Of a stretch of DNA of 64,000 bases, positions 8,852-18,276 are shown one piece after another. The notes under the pieces are model-generated. The model made no database searches. It had not been told where the DNA came from and worked only from the letters and a program-made list of their open reading frames with translations. This DNA is from a virus. Location: IMG/VR virus record IMGVR_UViG_3300013014_001174, positions 1 to 64,000 of that record. The stretch is one strand, 5' to 3'. Positions within the stretch are counted from its first letter, which is position 1; each line of letters begins with the position of its first letter. Position numbers and translations under genes: made by a program.

Positions 8852-9840
8852 AAATAGCACTAATAACCGGTATAAACGGTCAAGATGGGTCGTATTTAGC
8901 CGAATTTTTATTAGAAAAAGGTTACGAAGTTCACGGAACATTAAAAAGAAATTCAGTTTCTGAAAACCAAACATCAAGACTTGATGATATTTATGACCAA
9001 CTAAAATTACATTATTCAGATTTAACAGATTTGTCATCACTAATTAGTGTGATACAAAAAATCAAACCAAACGAAATCTATAATTTGGCAGCACAATCTC
9101 ATGTTAGAATCTCTTTTGATCAACCAATTTATACCGCGAATGTTACTGGTTTAGGGACATTGAATATGTTAGAAGCAATTAAACTTATTGACCCAACAAT
9201 TAAGCTATACCAAGCGTCTTCTTCTGAAATGTTTGGAAACAATATTGATGAAGACGGATACCAAAGAGAATCAACACCGATGTCCCCAGTATCACCTTAC
9301 GGATGTGCAAAAGTATTTTCATATAACATTTGTAGAAACTATAGAAATTCTTATAATATGTTTATATCAAATGGAATTTTATTTAATCACGAATCACCAA
9401 GACGCGGAACAAACTTTGTAACAAATAAGGTTTGTAAAGAAGCGGTAAAAATTAAACTAGGCTTATCAAACCAATTAAAACTTGGTAATTTAGATGCCAC
9501 AAGAGATTGGGGGCACGCAAAAGACTATGTTGAGGCAATGTGGATGATATTACAACAAGACGCTCCAGACGACTTTGTTTGCTCAACAGGGATCTCCCAT
9601 TCAGTAAAAGAACTTGTGGAATACGTTTTTAACAAACTAGAATTAGACTGGAAAAAATATTTAAAAATTGATGAAAAATTTTATAGACCTGAAGAACTCT
9701 CAGACTTAAAAGGAGACTCAAAAAAACTAAGGGACCTAACTGAGTGGAAACCAAAATACACTTTTGAATCTATGTTAGATGAAATGGTGGAATATTGGTT
9801 AGGATTCTTTGATAAACAAATAAAAATAAATAATGACTAG
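8848..9840 (+). CDS. gmd: GDP-mannose 4,6-dehydratase
   Basis: 330 residues, normal for GMD. GINGQDGSYLAE is the NADP-binding loop specific to GMD; SSSEMFG and the Tyr-x3-Lys in YGCAK give the catalytic residues; HESPRRGTNFVTNK and LGNLDATRDWGHAKDYVEAMW are near-invariant GMD stretches. It makes GDP-4-keto-6-deoxymannose from host GDP-mannose, the common precursor of GDP-fucose, GDP-colitose and related sugars. Last gene of the sugar operon; overlaps phoH by 8 bp. Confidence 0.93.
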   Translation: MKIALITGINGQDGSYLAEFLLEKGYEVHGTLKRNSVSENQTSRLDDIYDQLKLHYSDLTDLSSLISVIQKIKPNEIYNLAAQSHVRISFDQPIYTANVTGLGTLNMLEAIKLIDPTIKLYQASSSEMFGNNIDEDGYQRESTPMSPVSPYGCAKVFSYNICRNYRNSYNMFISNGILFNHESPRRGTNFVTNKVCKEAVKIKLGLSNQLKLGNLDATRDWGHAKDYVEAMWMILQQDAPDDFVCSTGISHSVKELVEYVFNKLELDWKKYLKIDEKFYRPEELSDLKGDSKKLRDLTEWKPKYTFESMLDEMVEYWLGFFDKQIKINND

Positions 9841-10570
9841 AAAAAAACCAGTAACAGCAACAAAAGAAGAAACGACGCAACAACCATTGTCAAGAAAAGA
9901 CTTTATTAATTCGATAGTCAAGAAAAGACAAAAAAATAAATTTTTAACAGAACATCAAGAAGAGTATTATAACATTTTAAAAAATAATGAAATAACAGTT
10001 GCATCTGGTGCCGCTGGCGTTGGTAAGTCATATATCGCTATGAAGGCCGCAGTGGATTTATTACTCGATCCTGATAATTCATATGAAAAAATTATAATTG
10101 TTAGGCCGGCTGTTGAAGCTGAAGAAAAACTTGGTGCTCTTCCTGGTAATTTAGAAGAAAAATTGGATCCTTATATTTTTCCGTCGTATTACCTTTTAAA
10201 TAAAATTATTGGTAAAGAAGCTAGAGAAAAATTAAAGGACGCTGAAATAATTGAAGTGTTTGCCCTTGCTTATATGAGAGGTATGAATATAGACAACTCT
10301 ATCCTTATATTTGAAGAAGCCCAAAACTCAACACCAAATCAAATGAAGTTACTATTGACAAGAATAGGTTTCAATAGTAAATTCTTTATATCTGGGGACT
10401 TAGAACAAACTGATAGATATAAAGACAAAAGACAATCTGGACTTTATGATGCTATACAAAGATTTAACGATATCCCAAATATTGGTGTTTATGATTTTAG
10501 AAACGCTAAAAATGTTCGTAACCCATTAATTAGTAAAATTTTGGCAAAATATGAAGAAAATAGGGATTGA
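9833..10570 (+). CDS. phoH: PhoH-like ATPase
   Basis: 245 residues. After a Lys/Thr/Gln-rich N-terminus, GAAGVGKS (about 59-66) is the Walker A motif, IIIVRPAV and LGALPGNLEEKLDPY are PhoH signatures, and ILIFEEAQN is Walker B. PhoH proteins are P-loop ATPases, often fused to RNA-binding or nuclease domains and common in large phages; the exact role is unsettled (RNA metabolism is likely). Overlaps the next gene by 20 bp. Confidence 0.9.
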   Translation: MTRKKPVTATKEETTQQPLSRKDFINSIVKKRQKNKFLTEHQEEYYNILKNNEITVASGAAGVGKSYIAMKAAVDLLLDPDNSYEKIIIVRPAVEAEEKLGALPGNLEEKLDPYIFPSYYLLNKIIGKEAREKLKDAEIIEVFALAYMRGMNIDNSILIFEEAQNSTPNQMKLLLTRIGFNSKFFISGDLEQTDRYKDKRQSGLYDAIQRFNDIPNIGVYDFRNAKNVRNPLISKILAKYEENRD

Positions 10571-11231
10571 GATTAATGGTGTGTTAAGAGACACAATAGA
10601 AAAGTTTAAACAAGTTTACGAAAAACATCTAATCGATTCTAACGAATTTGAATCTACAGATAAAAAATATGAATTAACTTTTTCTGGTGAAACAAACGAA
10701 GTCCTTGAAATTAATGAGGAATTGACGGTTAATTCTTTTGAGTATAAAATTTTAAACCCCATCACGTCATTAAATTTATTGGATCATTTTACTTTTCCAT
10801 CAAAAGATGAACTATATAATTTTATGTATAAAGAATATACTATGGAATTATTTGGTCATGCGCCGTCTTCAGAAATGAACACATTTAATATTCTTAATGA
10901 ATTATATTATGATTTAAGAGATGAATATGATTTACTTATAGTTTCTGACGAAATTGGTAAATCAAAACCAGCATCACTCTTCTTTCTTTCAAAATTTGGG
11001 TGTCTTTTAGAAAAAGTCGTTTTTTATAGTGAAACAACAAAGAATGATATGTGGGATAATGTGGATATTCTAATTACATCAAATCCAGATTTAATTCTTA
11101 ACAAACCAAAAGATAAAATTGTTGTAAAATTTTTACGTGATTACAATAAAAACATTAAGTCTGAGTTGGAAATATCTACTTTATCCGATTTTAACTTATT
11201 ATTAAAAAAAATAAAAGAGGAATATGTTTAA
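10551..11231 (+). CDS. HAD-superfamily-like protein with altered motif I
   Basis: 226 residues. The opening IGIEINGVLRDT sits like HAD motif I (DxDxxx), but Glu and Asn replace the two aspartates; further on, LLIVSDEIGKSKPASLFFLSKFG resembles motifs II/III and the DILITSNPDLI segment resembles motif IV. If the fold call is right, phosphatase activity may be lost. Coupled to phoH (20-bp overlap) and to the next gene (8-bp overlap). The assignment is from short motif similarity only. Confidence 0.5.
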   Translation: MKKIGIEINGVLRDTIEKFKQVYEKHLIDSNEFESTDKKYELTFSGETNEVLEINEELTVNSFEYKILNPITSLNLLDHFTFPSKDELYNFMYKEYTMELFGHAPSSEMNTFNILNELYYDLRDEYDLLIVSDEIGKSKPASLFFLSKFGCLLEKVVFYSETTKNDMWDNVDILITSNPDLILNKPKDKIVVKFLRDYNKNIKSELEISTLSDFNLLLKKIKEEYV

Positions 11232-11523
11232 AATATTTAACGAAATCTATTACGTAGACATTGATGCAATTGATGAATATGTACAATTTACCGCCGAAGT
11301 TGAAGAGGAATTAGGTGATGCGCCGGATATGACGGCAGAAATAAAAGAGGAAAAACAAATTCATTTAGTAAAATATGAATTAGTTAAAAATTTTTTAGAA
11401 ACAGTGTTAACAGAATCCAATGAAGTTGACGAAGATTTGGGTATGAAATCAAGCGAAGTTTCCATACCATTTAAAATTGCGTTTAATTCGTTATTAATTA
11501 AGAAAATAATAAATAAAATATAA
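11224..11523 (+). CDS. Hypothetical small acidic protein
   Basis: 99 residues, acidic in the middle (EVEEELGDAPDM), with a mixed beta/helix composition. No family recognised. It overlaps the upstream HAD-like gene by 8 bp, has the same AT-rich codon use, and ends 6 bp before the next start, so it is a genuine member of the co-directional run of genes between the sugar operon and the late sigma factor. Confidence 0.65.
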   Translation: MFKIFNEIYYVDIDAIDEYVQFTAEVEEELGDAPDMTAEIKEEKQIHLVKYELVKNFLETVLTESNEVDEDLGMKSSEVSIPFKIAFNSLLIKKIINKI

Positions 11524-11529
11524 AAAAGT

Positions 11530-12591
11530 ATGAATACCGAACAGATAAAAAAATTAGAAAAAGCGGTTCAAAACATGAAGGACAAAAAATCTAGATTGTA
11601 TTTTGTTACCCAAGACACCAAAGGAAACGCAAAAGGTTCAGTTAGACTGACTTATCAGATTGCAATGACGTTAAAAAAGAACGGTTACAACCCAATTATC
11701 CTTCACGAGAACAAAGAATACATTGGTGTTGGTGAATGGTTAGGAGAAAACTATATGTCAGAGCTACAACACAAATCAATAGATGAGGGTAATTTAGAAA
11801 TTTCACCAGATGACATTATCATCATTCCTGAAATTTTTGGTTACATTATGGATCAAGTTAAAAAATTACCTTGTGGTAAAGTTGTTTTAGCACAAGCTTA
11901 TGATCATATTTTTGAAACTTTACAACCGGGTGAAAACTGGCAACAACTTGGATTTTTTAAATGTATTACAACTTCTGAAACTCAAAAAAAATATATTGAG
12001 CAATTTATGCGAAAAGTTTCATTTGAAATTATAGAACCTGTAATTAGTGAGTGTTTTGTAAAAAATGAAAAACCAGCAAAAACAATCATTTCTATCCATT
12101 CAAGAGATCAAAGAGATACTGTAAATTTAATTAAACAATTTTATGTTAAATTTCCACAATATAGATGGATTACTTTTAGAGATTTAAGAGGTCTTACAGA
12201 AAATGAATTTGCTAATGCATTAAAAGAAAGTTTTGTTTCTGTTTGGATTGATCAAACTAGTGGTTTTGGCACATTTCCGTTAGAGTCTATGAAATCTGGT
12301 GTCCCAGTAATTGGTATGTTACCACACTTACAACCAGAATGGTTAAACGAAGATAATGGAATTTGGTTAGCAAATAAAAATTCATTGGTTGAGGTTATTG
12401 CTGATTTCACACAAAATTGGTTAGAGGATAATTTAAACCCAGAACTTTTTGATGCTATGGATAAAACAGTTAGTAAACATTCTGATTTAGATAAATTTAA
12501 ACATAATGTTTTAAGTGTTTTTTCTGAAATGATTAACACAAGAATGGCAACATTCGAAGAACAACTAAATAAATTTGAAACAATTGATTAA
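11530..12591 (+). CDS. GT-B (GT4-like) glycosyltransferase
   Basis: 353 residues. The first half (RLYFVTQDTKGNAKGSVRLTYQIAMTLKKNG) matches the acceptor domain of GT4 enzymes; the second half holds a segment typical of the donor domain: GFGTFPLESMKSGVPVIG, where the family's E-x7-E motif lies, is close to the GT4 pattern. A second, separate pair of glycosyltransferase genes (this one and the next) lies well after the sugar operon, suggesting a different glycan target, possibly glycosylation of a phage component. Confidence 0.75.
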   Translation: MNTEQIKKLEKAVQNMKDKKSRLYFVTQDTKGNAKGSVRLTYQIAMTLKKNGYNPIILHENKEYIGVGEWLGENYMSELQHKSIDEGNLEISPDDIIIIPEIFGYIMDQVKKLPCGKVVLAQAYDHIFETLQPGENWQQLGFFKCITTSETQKKYIEQFMRKVSFEIIEPVISECFVKNEKPAKTIISIHSRDQRDTVNLIKQFYVKFPQYRWITFRDLRGLTENEFANALKESFVSVWIDQTSGFGTFPLESMKSGVPVIGMLPHLQPEWLNEDNGIWLANKNSLVEVIADFTQNWLEDNLNPELFDAMDKTVSKHSDLDKFKHNVLSVFSEMINTRMATFEEQLNKFETID

Positions 12592-13399
12592 TATGGAAAG
12601 TAAAAACACAATATCGGTTATATTACCAATCAAGTCTGGTAAGGCAATAGACTTTGAAGAATTTTTTGAAAAGGCAATAACTTCAGTAAAAAACCAAGAA
12701 GGTTTGGTTAGTGAATTAATAATTGTTCACGTAGGTGAAGATTATTTTAAAAACTATGTCTCAACTTTTGATTTTGGGGACATAAATGTAATAATTGAAG
12801 AGTATGATGGTACTCCTAGTTTTGCAAACCAGGTTAATTATGGTGTAAATAAAGCTACTTCTGAATGGGTTTCTATTTTAGAATTTGATGATGAGTATTC
12901 AAATATATGGTTTAAAAACGCAAAAAACTATATGGATATCTACGGTGATGTTGACACTTTTTTACCAATTGTTGTTGATGTAGATTATAAAGGTGTTTTT
13001 GTTGGTTTTACTAATGAAGCAACCTTTGCCGCAAACTTTTCAACTGAAATGGGATATTTAGATAACGAAACCTTACTTACATACCAAAACTTCCAAATAT
13101 CCGGTATGGTAATAAGAAAAAAATCTTTTGTTGATTTTGGAATGTTAAAAGATTCGTTTAAATTAACCTTTGGTTATGAGTTCTTATTAAGAATGACTAA
13201 TAATAATGTTAAAATTATGACAATCCCAAAGATTGGTTATAAACATATGAATTTAAGAGAAGGCTCAATTTTCTGGAATTATAAAAATAGCGATGATAGA
13301 TTGTCTGAAGATGAAGTAAAATTTTGGATTGATTCGGCTAAAAAAGAATATCTATTCATCAAAGAAAGGGAAATAAAATATGAACCACAAGAAGTTTAA
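12575..13399 (+). CDS. GT2 glycosyltransferase
   Basis: 274 residues from the first ATG; an internal ATG at 12593 (MESKNTISVILP) gives a cleaner GT2 start and may be the real one. Motifs: ISVILPIKSGKAIDFEEFFEKA, the SILEFDDEYS acidic cluster at the DxD position, and an aromatic C-terminal half that may bind the acceptor. It overlaps the GT4-like gene and abuts the sigma gene (1-bp stop/start overlap). Confidence 0.72.
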   Translation: MKQLINMESKNTISVILPIKSGKAIDFEEFFEKAITSVKNQEGLVSELIIVHVGEDYFKNYVSTFDFGDINVIIEEYDGTPSFANQVNYGVNKATSEWVSILEFDDEYSNIWFKNAKNYMDIYGDVDTFLPIVVDVDYKGVFVGFTNEATFAANFSTEMGYLDNETLLTYQNFQISGMVIRKKSFVDFGMLKDSFKLTFGYEFLLRMTNNNVKIMTIPKIGYKHMNLREGSIFWNYKNSDDRLSEDEVKFWIDSAKKEYLFIKEREIKYEPQEV

Positions 13400-14151
13400 T
13401 GTTGAGTAATGAAGAAAACTGTGAACAATGTGATGATAAGAAAAAGAAAGGAAGAAAACCAAAAGTAAAAAATTATTTTGCTGAAACAGAAGAAAATGCT
13501 GTAAGAGAGTATCTTACAGCAACAACTTTTGAAGAGAAAAATAAAATTTATAATGATTTTTTAAAACATCCTTTAGATAAAATGATATCGTCAATTATAA
13601 GACGATACAAATTATATAGAAAAGATATGGATTACGAAGAAGTTCATATTGATACACATTCTTTTTTGATGACTAAAATTGATAAATTTAAACCGTCAAA
13701 AGAAAAAAAAGCGTATTCATATTTTGGTACTATTTGTAAAAATTATTTGATGGGTCAAATAATGAAAGATCAAAAAGAAATGAACAGAAAAATTTCATAT
13801 GAAGACATTTCTAGTGATTTACAAAATAATCCGGATATGGTTTATTATATTGATAACGAAGAAATCACTAGTGAAGAAATTATGAAAAAGTTTCTTGAGA
13901 AATTAAAAATTTCATTAGATGATAAAAAAATAACAGAGCAGGAACATAAACTTGGTCAGTCGTTATTTGATCTTTTTGAAAACTACAAAAACCTTTTTAT
14001 TGAAACAAATAACAACAATAAATTCAATAAAAATATAATTTTATTTGAATTAAGGGAGATGACAAATCTCACAACAAAAGAAATTAGGTCTTCAATGAAA
14101 AGATATAAAAAATTATATTCTGAATTATTACAGGATATTTTGAAAGATTAG
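13399..14151 (+). CDS. Late-gene RNA polymerase sigma factor (T4 gp55-like)
   Basis: 250 residues. After a Lys-rich head, residues about 60-135 look like a minimal sigma region 2: IIRRYKLYRKDMDYEEVHIDTHSFLMTKI, then FKPSKEKKAYSYFGTICKNYL, which resembles the sequence recognised in phage late sigma factors, followed by a helical C-terminus (LTTKEIRSSMKRYKKLYSEL). In T4, gp55 directs host RNA polymerase to late promoters. It lies just before the tail genes, and its likely target is the TATTTAT(A/T) box found before structural genes here. Confidence 0.75.
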   Translation: MLSNEENCEQCDDKKKKGRKPKVKNYFAETEENAVREYLTATTFEEKNKIYNDFLKHPLDKMISSIIRRYKLYRKDMDYEEVHIDTHSFLMTKIDKFKPSKEKKAYSYFGTICKNYLMGQIMKDQKEMNRKISYEDISSDLQNNPDMVYYIDNEEITSEEIMKKFLEKLKISLDDKKITEQEHKLGQSLFDLFENYKNLFIETNNNNKFNKNIILFELREMTNLTTKEIRSSMKRYKKLYSELLQDILKD

Positions 14152-14162
14152 TATTTATTATT

Positions 14163-14531
14163 ATGCCAAGACCTCAAAAAAAACAAATTAATCTAACAAA
14201 GGAATCAATGTTATCTTTGATGCAAGAAATATATAATGAACTTGTAGAACAAAGAAATACCGCAATTAGAATCCAAAATAAAATGTTAACTATGATGAAA
14301 GAACCAGAAGATATGACTCTTATTGGTCCGGTAATCGAAAAACAACAAAAAATAATAAATGATTGTGTGGAAAAAAAACTTTCACTTTCAAAACTCCAAG
14401 CGCAAATCTGGCAAAAATCAAATGATAGGAATGAAGAATTTACTTTATCTGATTTAGATTTAGATGATGATGTTATGAAATCATTAATAGAAAAAGACAC
14501 ATCTGATAAAAGTTACAAAATGAAAAAATAA
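14163..14531 (+). CDS. Conserved small helical phage protein
   Basis: 122 residues, strongly helical and charged, ending in an Asp-rich stretch (LSDLDLDDDVM). No domain recognised. It is preceded by a TATTTATT box at 14152-14159, only 4 bp before the ATG, and overlaps the next large structural gene by 1 bp, so it is probably a late gene, possibly a tail-assembly or chaperone-like protein. Confidence 0.6.
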   Translation: MPRPQKKQINLTKESMLSLMQEIYNELVEQRNTAIRIQNKMLTMMKEPEDMTLIGPVIEKQQKIINDCVEKKLSLSKLQAQIWQKSNDRNEEFTLSDLDLDDDVMKSLIEKDTSDKSYKMKK

Positions 14532-16498
14532 TGGCAATAGATATTCAGGAAGGATATGAAGCTATTGGTGGTTCGATACAAAAAAATCAAACTTACAAAC
14601 AACTTTCTAGAGACTATAAAAAGTTAAAGAAGAAAGTAGGTAGTTCTTTTGAGAAAAAAAAATCAAAAGTTACAAAACGTTTTGAAAAAGGAAAATCTAA
14701 ATTTAACAAATGGCAAAAAAAACAAAATAGTCAGTTAGATGAATTATTAAAAATAAAATTCCTTTCAGCTAATGACCAATTTACAGACGGTTTAAAAGAC
14801 GGTTTAAAAGGTCTTGACCCAAACAAGTTAGAAAAATTCAAAAAAGGTGGTGATGTAAAAAAATATATTATTGGTAAATTTATCACAGCATTAAACGAAT
14901 TAAAACCAAAAATATTAGACTTATTACAACAAGAAATTTTTAACACAACTGGTTGTTCTGACGACCAAGAATACCAACCAAATCAAGACTTATATATTAA
15001 CGTAAAATCAATAGATTTTTTAGGGTTATTAAAAGTTGACCCAACAAGTAATATTGGTAAAATTTCATATGAAGAGGCTAATTTAAATTTTCCTAATTAC
15101 CCATTTTCAATGAACAAGGAGTTGTATCAAAGAATACAAAATATTAACCAACAATTTTCTGTTCAGTACTCGTCAAATTACCAAGGTAAGTCATTACAAG
15201 ATTTATTTGATATTGAATATACTGAATTGGACAATAACGGTGTTTCTGGAAATTACTTTAAAGTAACACCAAAACAAAGGGTTAGTGGTCAAAAAATAAA
15301 AGAATTTGTTAAAGATTATTACCAATCAATAGAAATTATAGATTTCAAAAATATTTTTGCAAATTTAATGAATATCCTTACTGGAGCAATTTCTATTGAG
15401 AAGGGTGACGGAAAAAATGATTTGGGTGATTTTTATAAAGTTTCATTGGTAATACAACGAATATTAGGTTTATGTTTTGATGGTACAAAAGAAATTGATG
15501 TTTCTGGTTCTGCTAAAATTTCAGAAAACGATAACATTGACGATTCTTTTTTTGAATTTGACGAACTTGAGACTTTATTTATTGACCAGTCTGTTTCTGA
15601 CGTATTAAATGGTGTTGTTGAATTTGAGGAATGTTTAACAATTAAATTACCAGTTGATACTACGGCTATAGTTACAGCTGTATCAAATTTAATTTTTGTT
15701 CCGGGATCAAATAATTCAAACACAATCGAAGACGCAACTAATATCACAAATTCATTAACTCAAAATCCAGATTGGTTACCGTTACAAATAAATATTGACG
15801 AATCAATGATTAAAGAGTTTCCAAAGGCAGTTGTGTTTGCATTATTAACACCAAAAGTAATATTACCTTTAGCAATAGTACTTTTAGCTTTAGGTAATCA
15901 AGGACTTAATTTGGTAAAATCATATGTGGATTTTTTCAAAAAATTTAAAGATTTGGTTGTTAATTTAGTTTCAAAAATTTATGGAATTTTTATAAAAATT
16001 ATTTTTGATTTAGTTGTTCAGGACATTAAACAATTAATTTCAACAATAACTGTTGATATAAAATTAGAAAAAAATAAAAAATCTTTATCAATAATATTTG
16101 CATTAACACAAATACTATTAAAAATTGCGGACATTATTGTTGATGTTCGTGAATGTAAAAGTGTTATAGATAATTTATTAAAATTATTAAAGTTGGCATC
16201 TAGAGGTTTTGGTAATCAAATACCACTTCCTTTATTATTAGCAACAAGATTTTTAAGTGGATTTTCTTCGACTAGAGCTTATCTTAATGTTATAGAAGAA
16301 TTTGAAAAACTTGGTATACCAACTGGACCACTTCCTGATGGTACACCTAATAAATTTGTAATAGCAATGAAGGCTGTTATTGATGGTATGGATAAAGAAG
16401 AAGCAGAAAATGGTCAAGTACAAATTGCTATTGATCCATTATCAATAACACCAATTGGTACCACATTGCCAAGTATTGCGTTTGGAAAAAAAGTATAA
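14531..16498 (+). CDS. Large virion structural protein (baseplate/tail region), function unknown
   Basis: 655 residues. The first 70 residues are Lys/Gln-rich and probably coiled; the middle is a mixed-fold region; residues about 430-590 contain several hydrophobic stretches (VVFALLTPKVILPLAIVLLAL and following) that may be membrane-active or packed helices; the end is Pro/Thr-rich. No family recognised. Position between the late sigma gene and a gp5-like OB-fold protein points to the baseplate or tail. Confidence 0.55.
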   Translation: MAIDIQEGYEAIGGSIQKNQTYKQLSRDYKKLKKKVGSSFEKKKSKVTKRFEKGKSKFNKWQKKQNSQLDELLKIKFLSANDQFTDGLKDGLKGLDPNKLEKFKKGGDVKKYIIGKFITALNELKPKILDLLQQEIFNTTGCSDDQEYQPNQDLYINVKSIDFLGLLKVDPTSNIGKISYEEANLNFPNYPFSMNKELYQRIQNINQQFSVQYSSNYQGKSLQDLFDIEYTELDNNGVSGNYFKVTPKQRVSGQKIKEFVKDYYQSIEIIDFKNIFANLMNILTGAISIEKGDGKNDLGDFYKVSLVIQRILGLCFDGTKEIDVSGSAKISENDNIDDSFFEFDELETLFIDQSVSDVLNGVVEFEECLTIKLPVDTTAIVTAVSNLIFVPGSNNSNTIEDATNITNSLTQNPDWLPLQINIDESMIKEFPKAVVFALLTPKVILPLAIVLLALGNQGLNLVKSYVDFFKKFKDLVVNLVSKIYGIFIKIIFDLVVQDIKQLISTITVDIKLEKNKKSLSIIFALTQILLKIADIIVDVRECKSVIDNLLKLLKLASRGFGNQIPLPLLLATRFLSGFSSTRAYLNVIEEFEKLGIPTGPLPDGTPNKFVIAMKAVIDGMDKEEAENGQVQIAIDPLSITPIGTTLPSIAFGKKV

Positions 16499-16500
16499 AT

Positions 16501-16710
16501 ATGGAAAAGGTAACAAAAGAACAAATTTTAGATACTGTGTCAAAATATAAGGAAAAATCTAATAAAGAATTAGAAATTGCTCTTGAGTTTATAAACACAG
16601 AATTTGAAAAGACAAAGGAAAATCTTATTAAGTTAACCGACCATTTAGATAAGTTAGAAATTACATATAATACAATATTAAAAGAATATAAAAATAGAAA
16701 TGCAAGATAA
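16501..16710 (+). CDS. Small coiled-coil protein
   Basis: 69 residues, almost entirely predicted helix with heptad-like hydrophobic spacing (KELEIALEFINTEFEKTKENLIKL). It starts 3 bp after the preceding stop and overlaps the following baseplate gene by 11 bp. A small structural or assembly partner for its neighbours is likely; no family recognised. Confidence 0.6.
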   Translation: MEKVTKEQILDTVSKYKEKSNKELEIALEFINTEFEKTKENLIKLTDHLDKLEITYNTILKEYKNRNAR

Positions 16711-18256
16711 AAGAATAATTCTTCCTGGTAAGGTTTTAGATAATGTTGATCCGTTAATGTTGGGTAGAGTAAGAATTGAACCACAAACAAAACTTGAAAA
16801 TCAGTCAGTACCAACAAAACCAGATGGTTCACCGAAATCAGTTGGTGATTATGCTTGGACTTCAGAAGACCCATTTATCTTTATTCCGTTATTACCTTAT
16901 TATGTTAATCAAGTTCCAGAAGTTGGTGAATACGTTAATATTATTTATTCAACAAGAGTTGAACCTTTATCAAATAATAAATTTTATGTTCAGGGCCCTT
17001 TAAGTAGACCTTGGAACAACGAAAGAGAAACATTCTTAAACGCCCAATCAGTTTTAGATAATGGGACATCAATTCAAAAAAGTTACGAACCTAGAAATAG
17101 TAGTACTGGTGTTGTACAAGAGATTGTAAAAGATATATACCCATTGCCTGGTGATAACGCACTTTTAAGTCGAGGCACTACTGATGTTGTTTTAAAGAAA
17201 AATGATGTTTTACTAAGGGCTGGTAAATATAGAAAAATAGTTGTAGAACAATCAAGTGGTGTTGGTGAAATTACACAACCAGATGTAACACCATACGATA
17301 AAAGATCTTTCTTACAATTATCAATATTTGACCAAGAATTGGTAGATGTTGGTACCGAAACTTATGATATAACAAAGTTTGTTGATAAAGATGTAAAAAA
17401 CTTTGTTGAATGGGATATTTCAAATGTTAACCTTACTGCAGATACTGTTGATGGTTACGTACAAGTAAGTACTGTAAAAAATGTTACAACATCTAATTTT
17501 GGGTTTAATACTGGCACTACCGTAAATTGCAATTTAATCCCTAATTCAAAATATGTGTTTACTGGATTAAGTGTTGAGGATTCCATTATTTTTATTAATA
17601 CGTATATTAGAGGTTTTAATAAAGGTTTTATCAATATTGATGGTTATAACAAATACCCAAATTCTGGAAATTTAATAGGACAATTTCCTTTTGTTTTTGG
17701 TCCAAGTATTTCAACCAACACAAAAATATTAAACACAAGTCCAAGTCTAACAATAGATTTTGTGGAAAATAATGTGGTAATTAACATTTATAACAAAATA
17801 AAACTTTTTGACTCAAGTGACCAACCAGGTTTTGCCGTTATTTGGGATTATAATAGGGTTGGTCCACAGACAATCAAAAGCTCAACAGATATTGAAAGAG
17901 CAGAATATAAAGATAATCCAGTTACTTATGCAACAATGGGTGGTGACTTCCTTTATCTCCTTACTCACCAAACAACTGATGATAAATTTACAATCGATTT
18001 AAAAAACACTTTATATGGTATTGACCAACCAACATTTACAGATTATTTAAAAGATAGAACAAATTCTATGGTTAGAGGTGAAGAGTTATATAATCTATTA
18101 GATAAACTAATAAGATGGATATCAGGACATGTTCATAACCCAGTTGACGCACCTTGTTATCTATCTGGTGAAGGTGAAAATAGTGTTAGTCTAGACGACA
18201 TAAAAAAAGAATTAAACTCAAAAAGATTTTTAAATCCAAATATTCGAATTAATTGA
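16700..18256 (+). CDS. Baseplate hub/spike protein with N-terminal OB-fold (T4 gp5/gpV-like)
   Basis: 518 residues. Residues about 5-100 read like the OB-fold domain of T4 gp5, gpV and VgrG proteins: GKVLDNVDPLMLGRVRIEP, YAWTSEDPFIFIPLLPYYVN, VPEVGEYVNIIY. The middle is beta-rich; the end (ELYNLLDKLIRWISGHVHNP) resembles segments seen in phage baseplate hub proteins. There is no lysozyme domain, unlike T4 gp5. Followed after 20 bp by the next structural gene, with a TATTTATA box at 18257-18264 directly after its stop. Confidence 0.7.
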   Translation: MQDKRIILPGKVLDNVDPLMLGRVRIEPQTKLENQSVPTKPDGSPKSVGDYAWTSEDPFIFIPLLPYYVNQVPEVGEYVNIIYSTRVEPLSNNKFYVQGPLSRPWNNERETFLNAQSVLDNGTSIQKSYEPRNSSTGVVQEIVKDIYPLPGDNALLSRGTTDVVLKKNDVLLRAGKYRKIVVEQSSGVGEITQPDVTPYDKRSFLQLSIFDQELVDVGTETYDITKFVDKDVKNFVEWDISNVNLTADTVDGYVQVSTVKNVTTSNFGFNTGTTVNCNLIPNSKYVFTGLSVEDSIIFINTYIRGFNKGFINIDGYNKYPNSGNLIGQFPFVFGPSISTNTKILNTSPSLTIDFVENNVVINIYNKIKLFDSSDQPGFAVIWDYNRVGPQTIKSSTDIERAEYKDNPVTYATMGGDFLYLLTHQTTDDKFTIDLKNTLYGIDQPTFTDYLKDRTNSMVRGEELYNLLDKLIRWISGHVHNPVDAPCYLSGEGENSVSLDDIKKELNSKRFLNPNIRIN

Positions 18257-18276
18257 TATTTATATTAAAAAAGTAA

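Noticed and set aside
13399-14151. Alternative reading of the sigma-like protein as a small terminase or DNA-binding regulator
   Set aside because: The region-2-like helix pattern and its place before tail genes fit a gp55-like factor better, although the similarity is weak.
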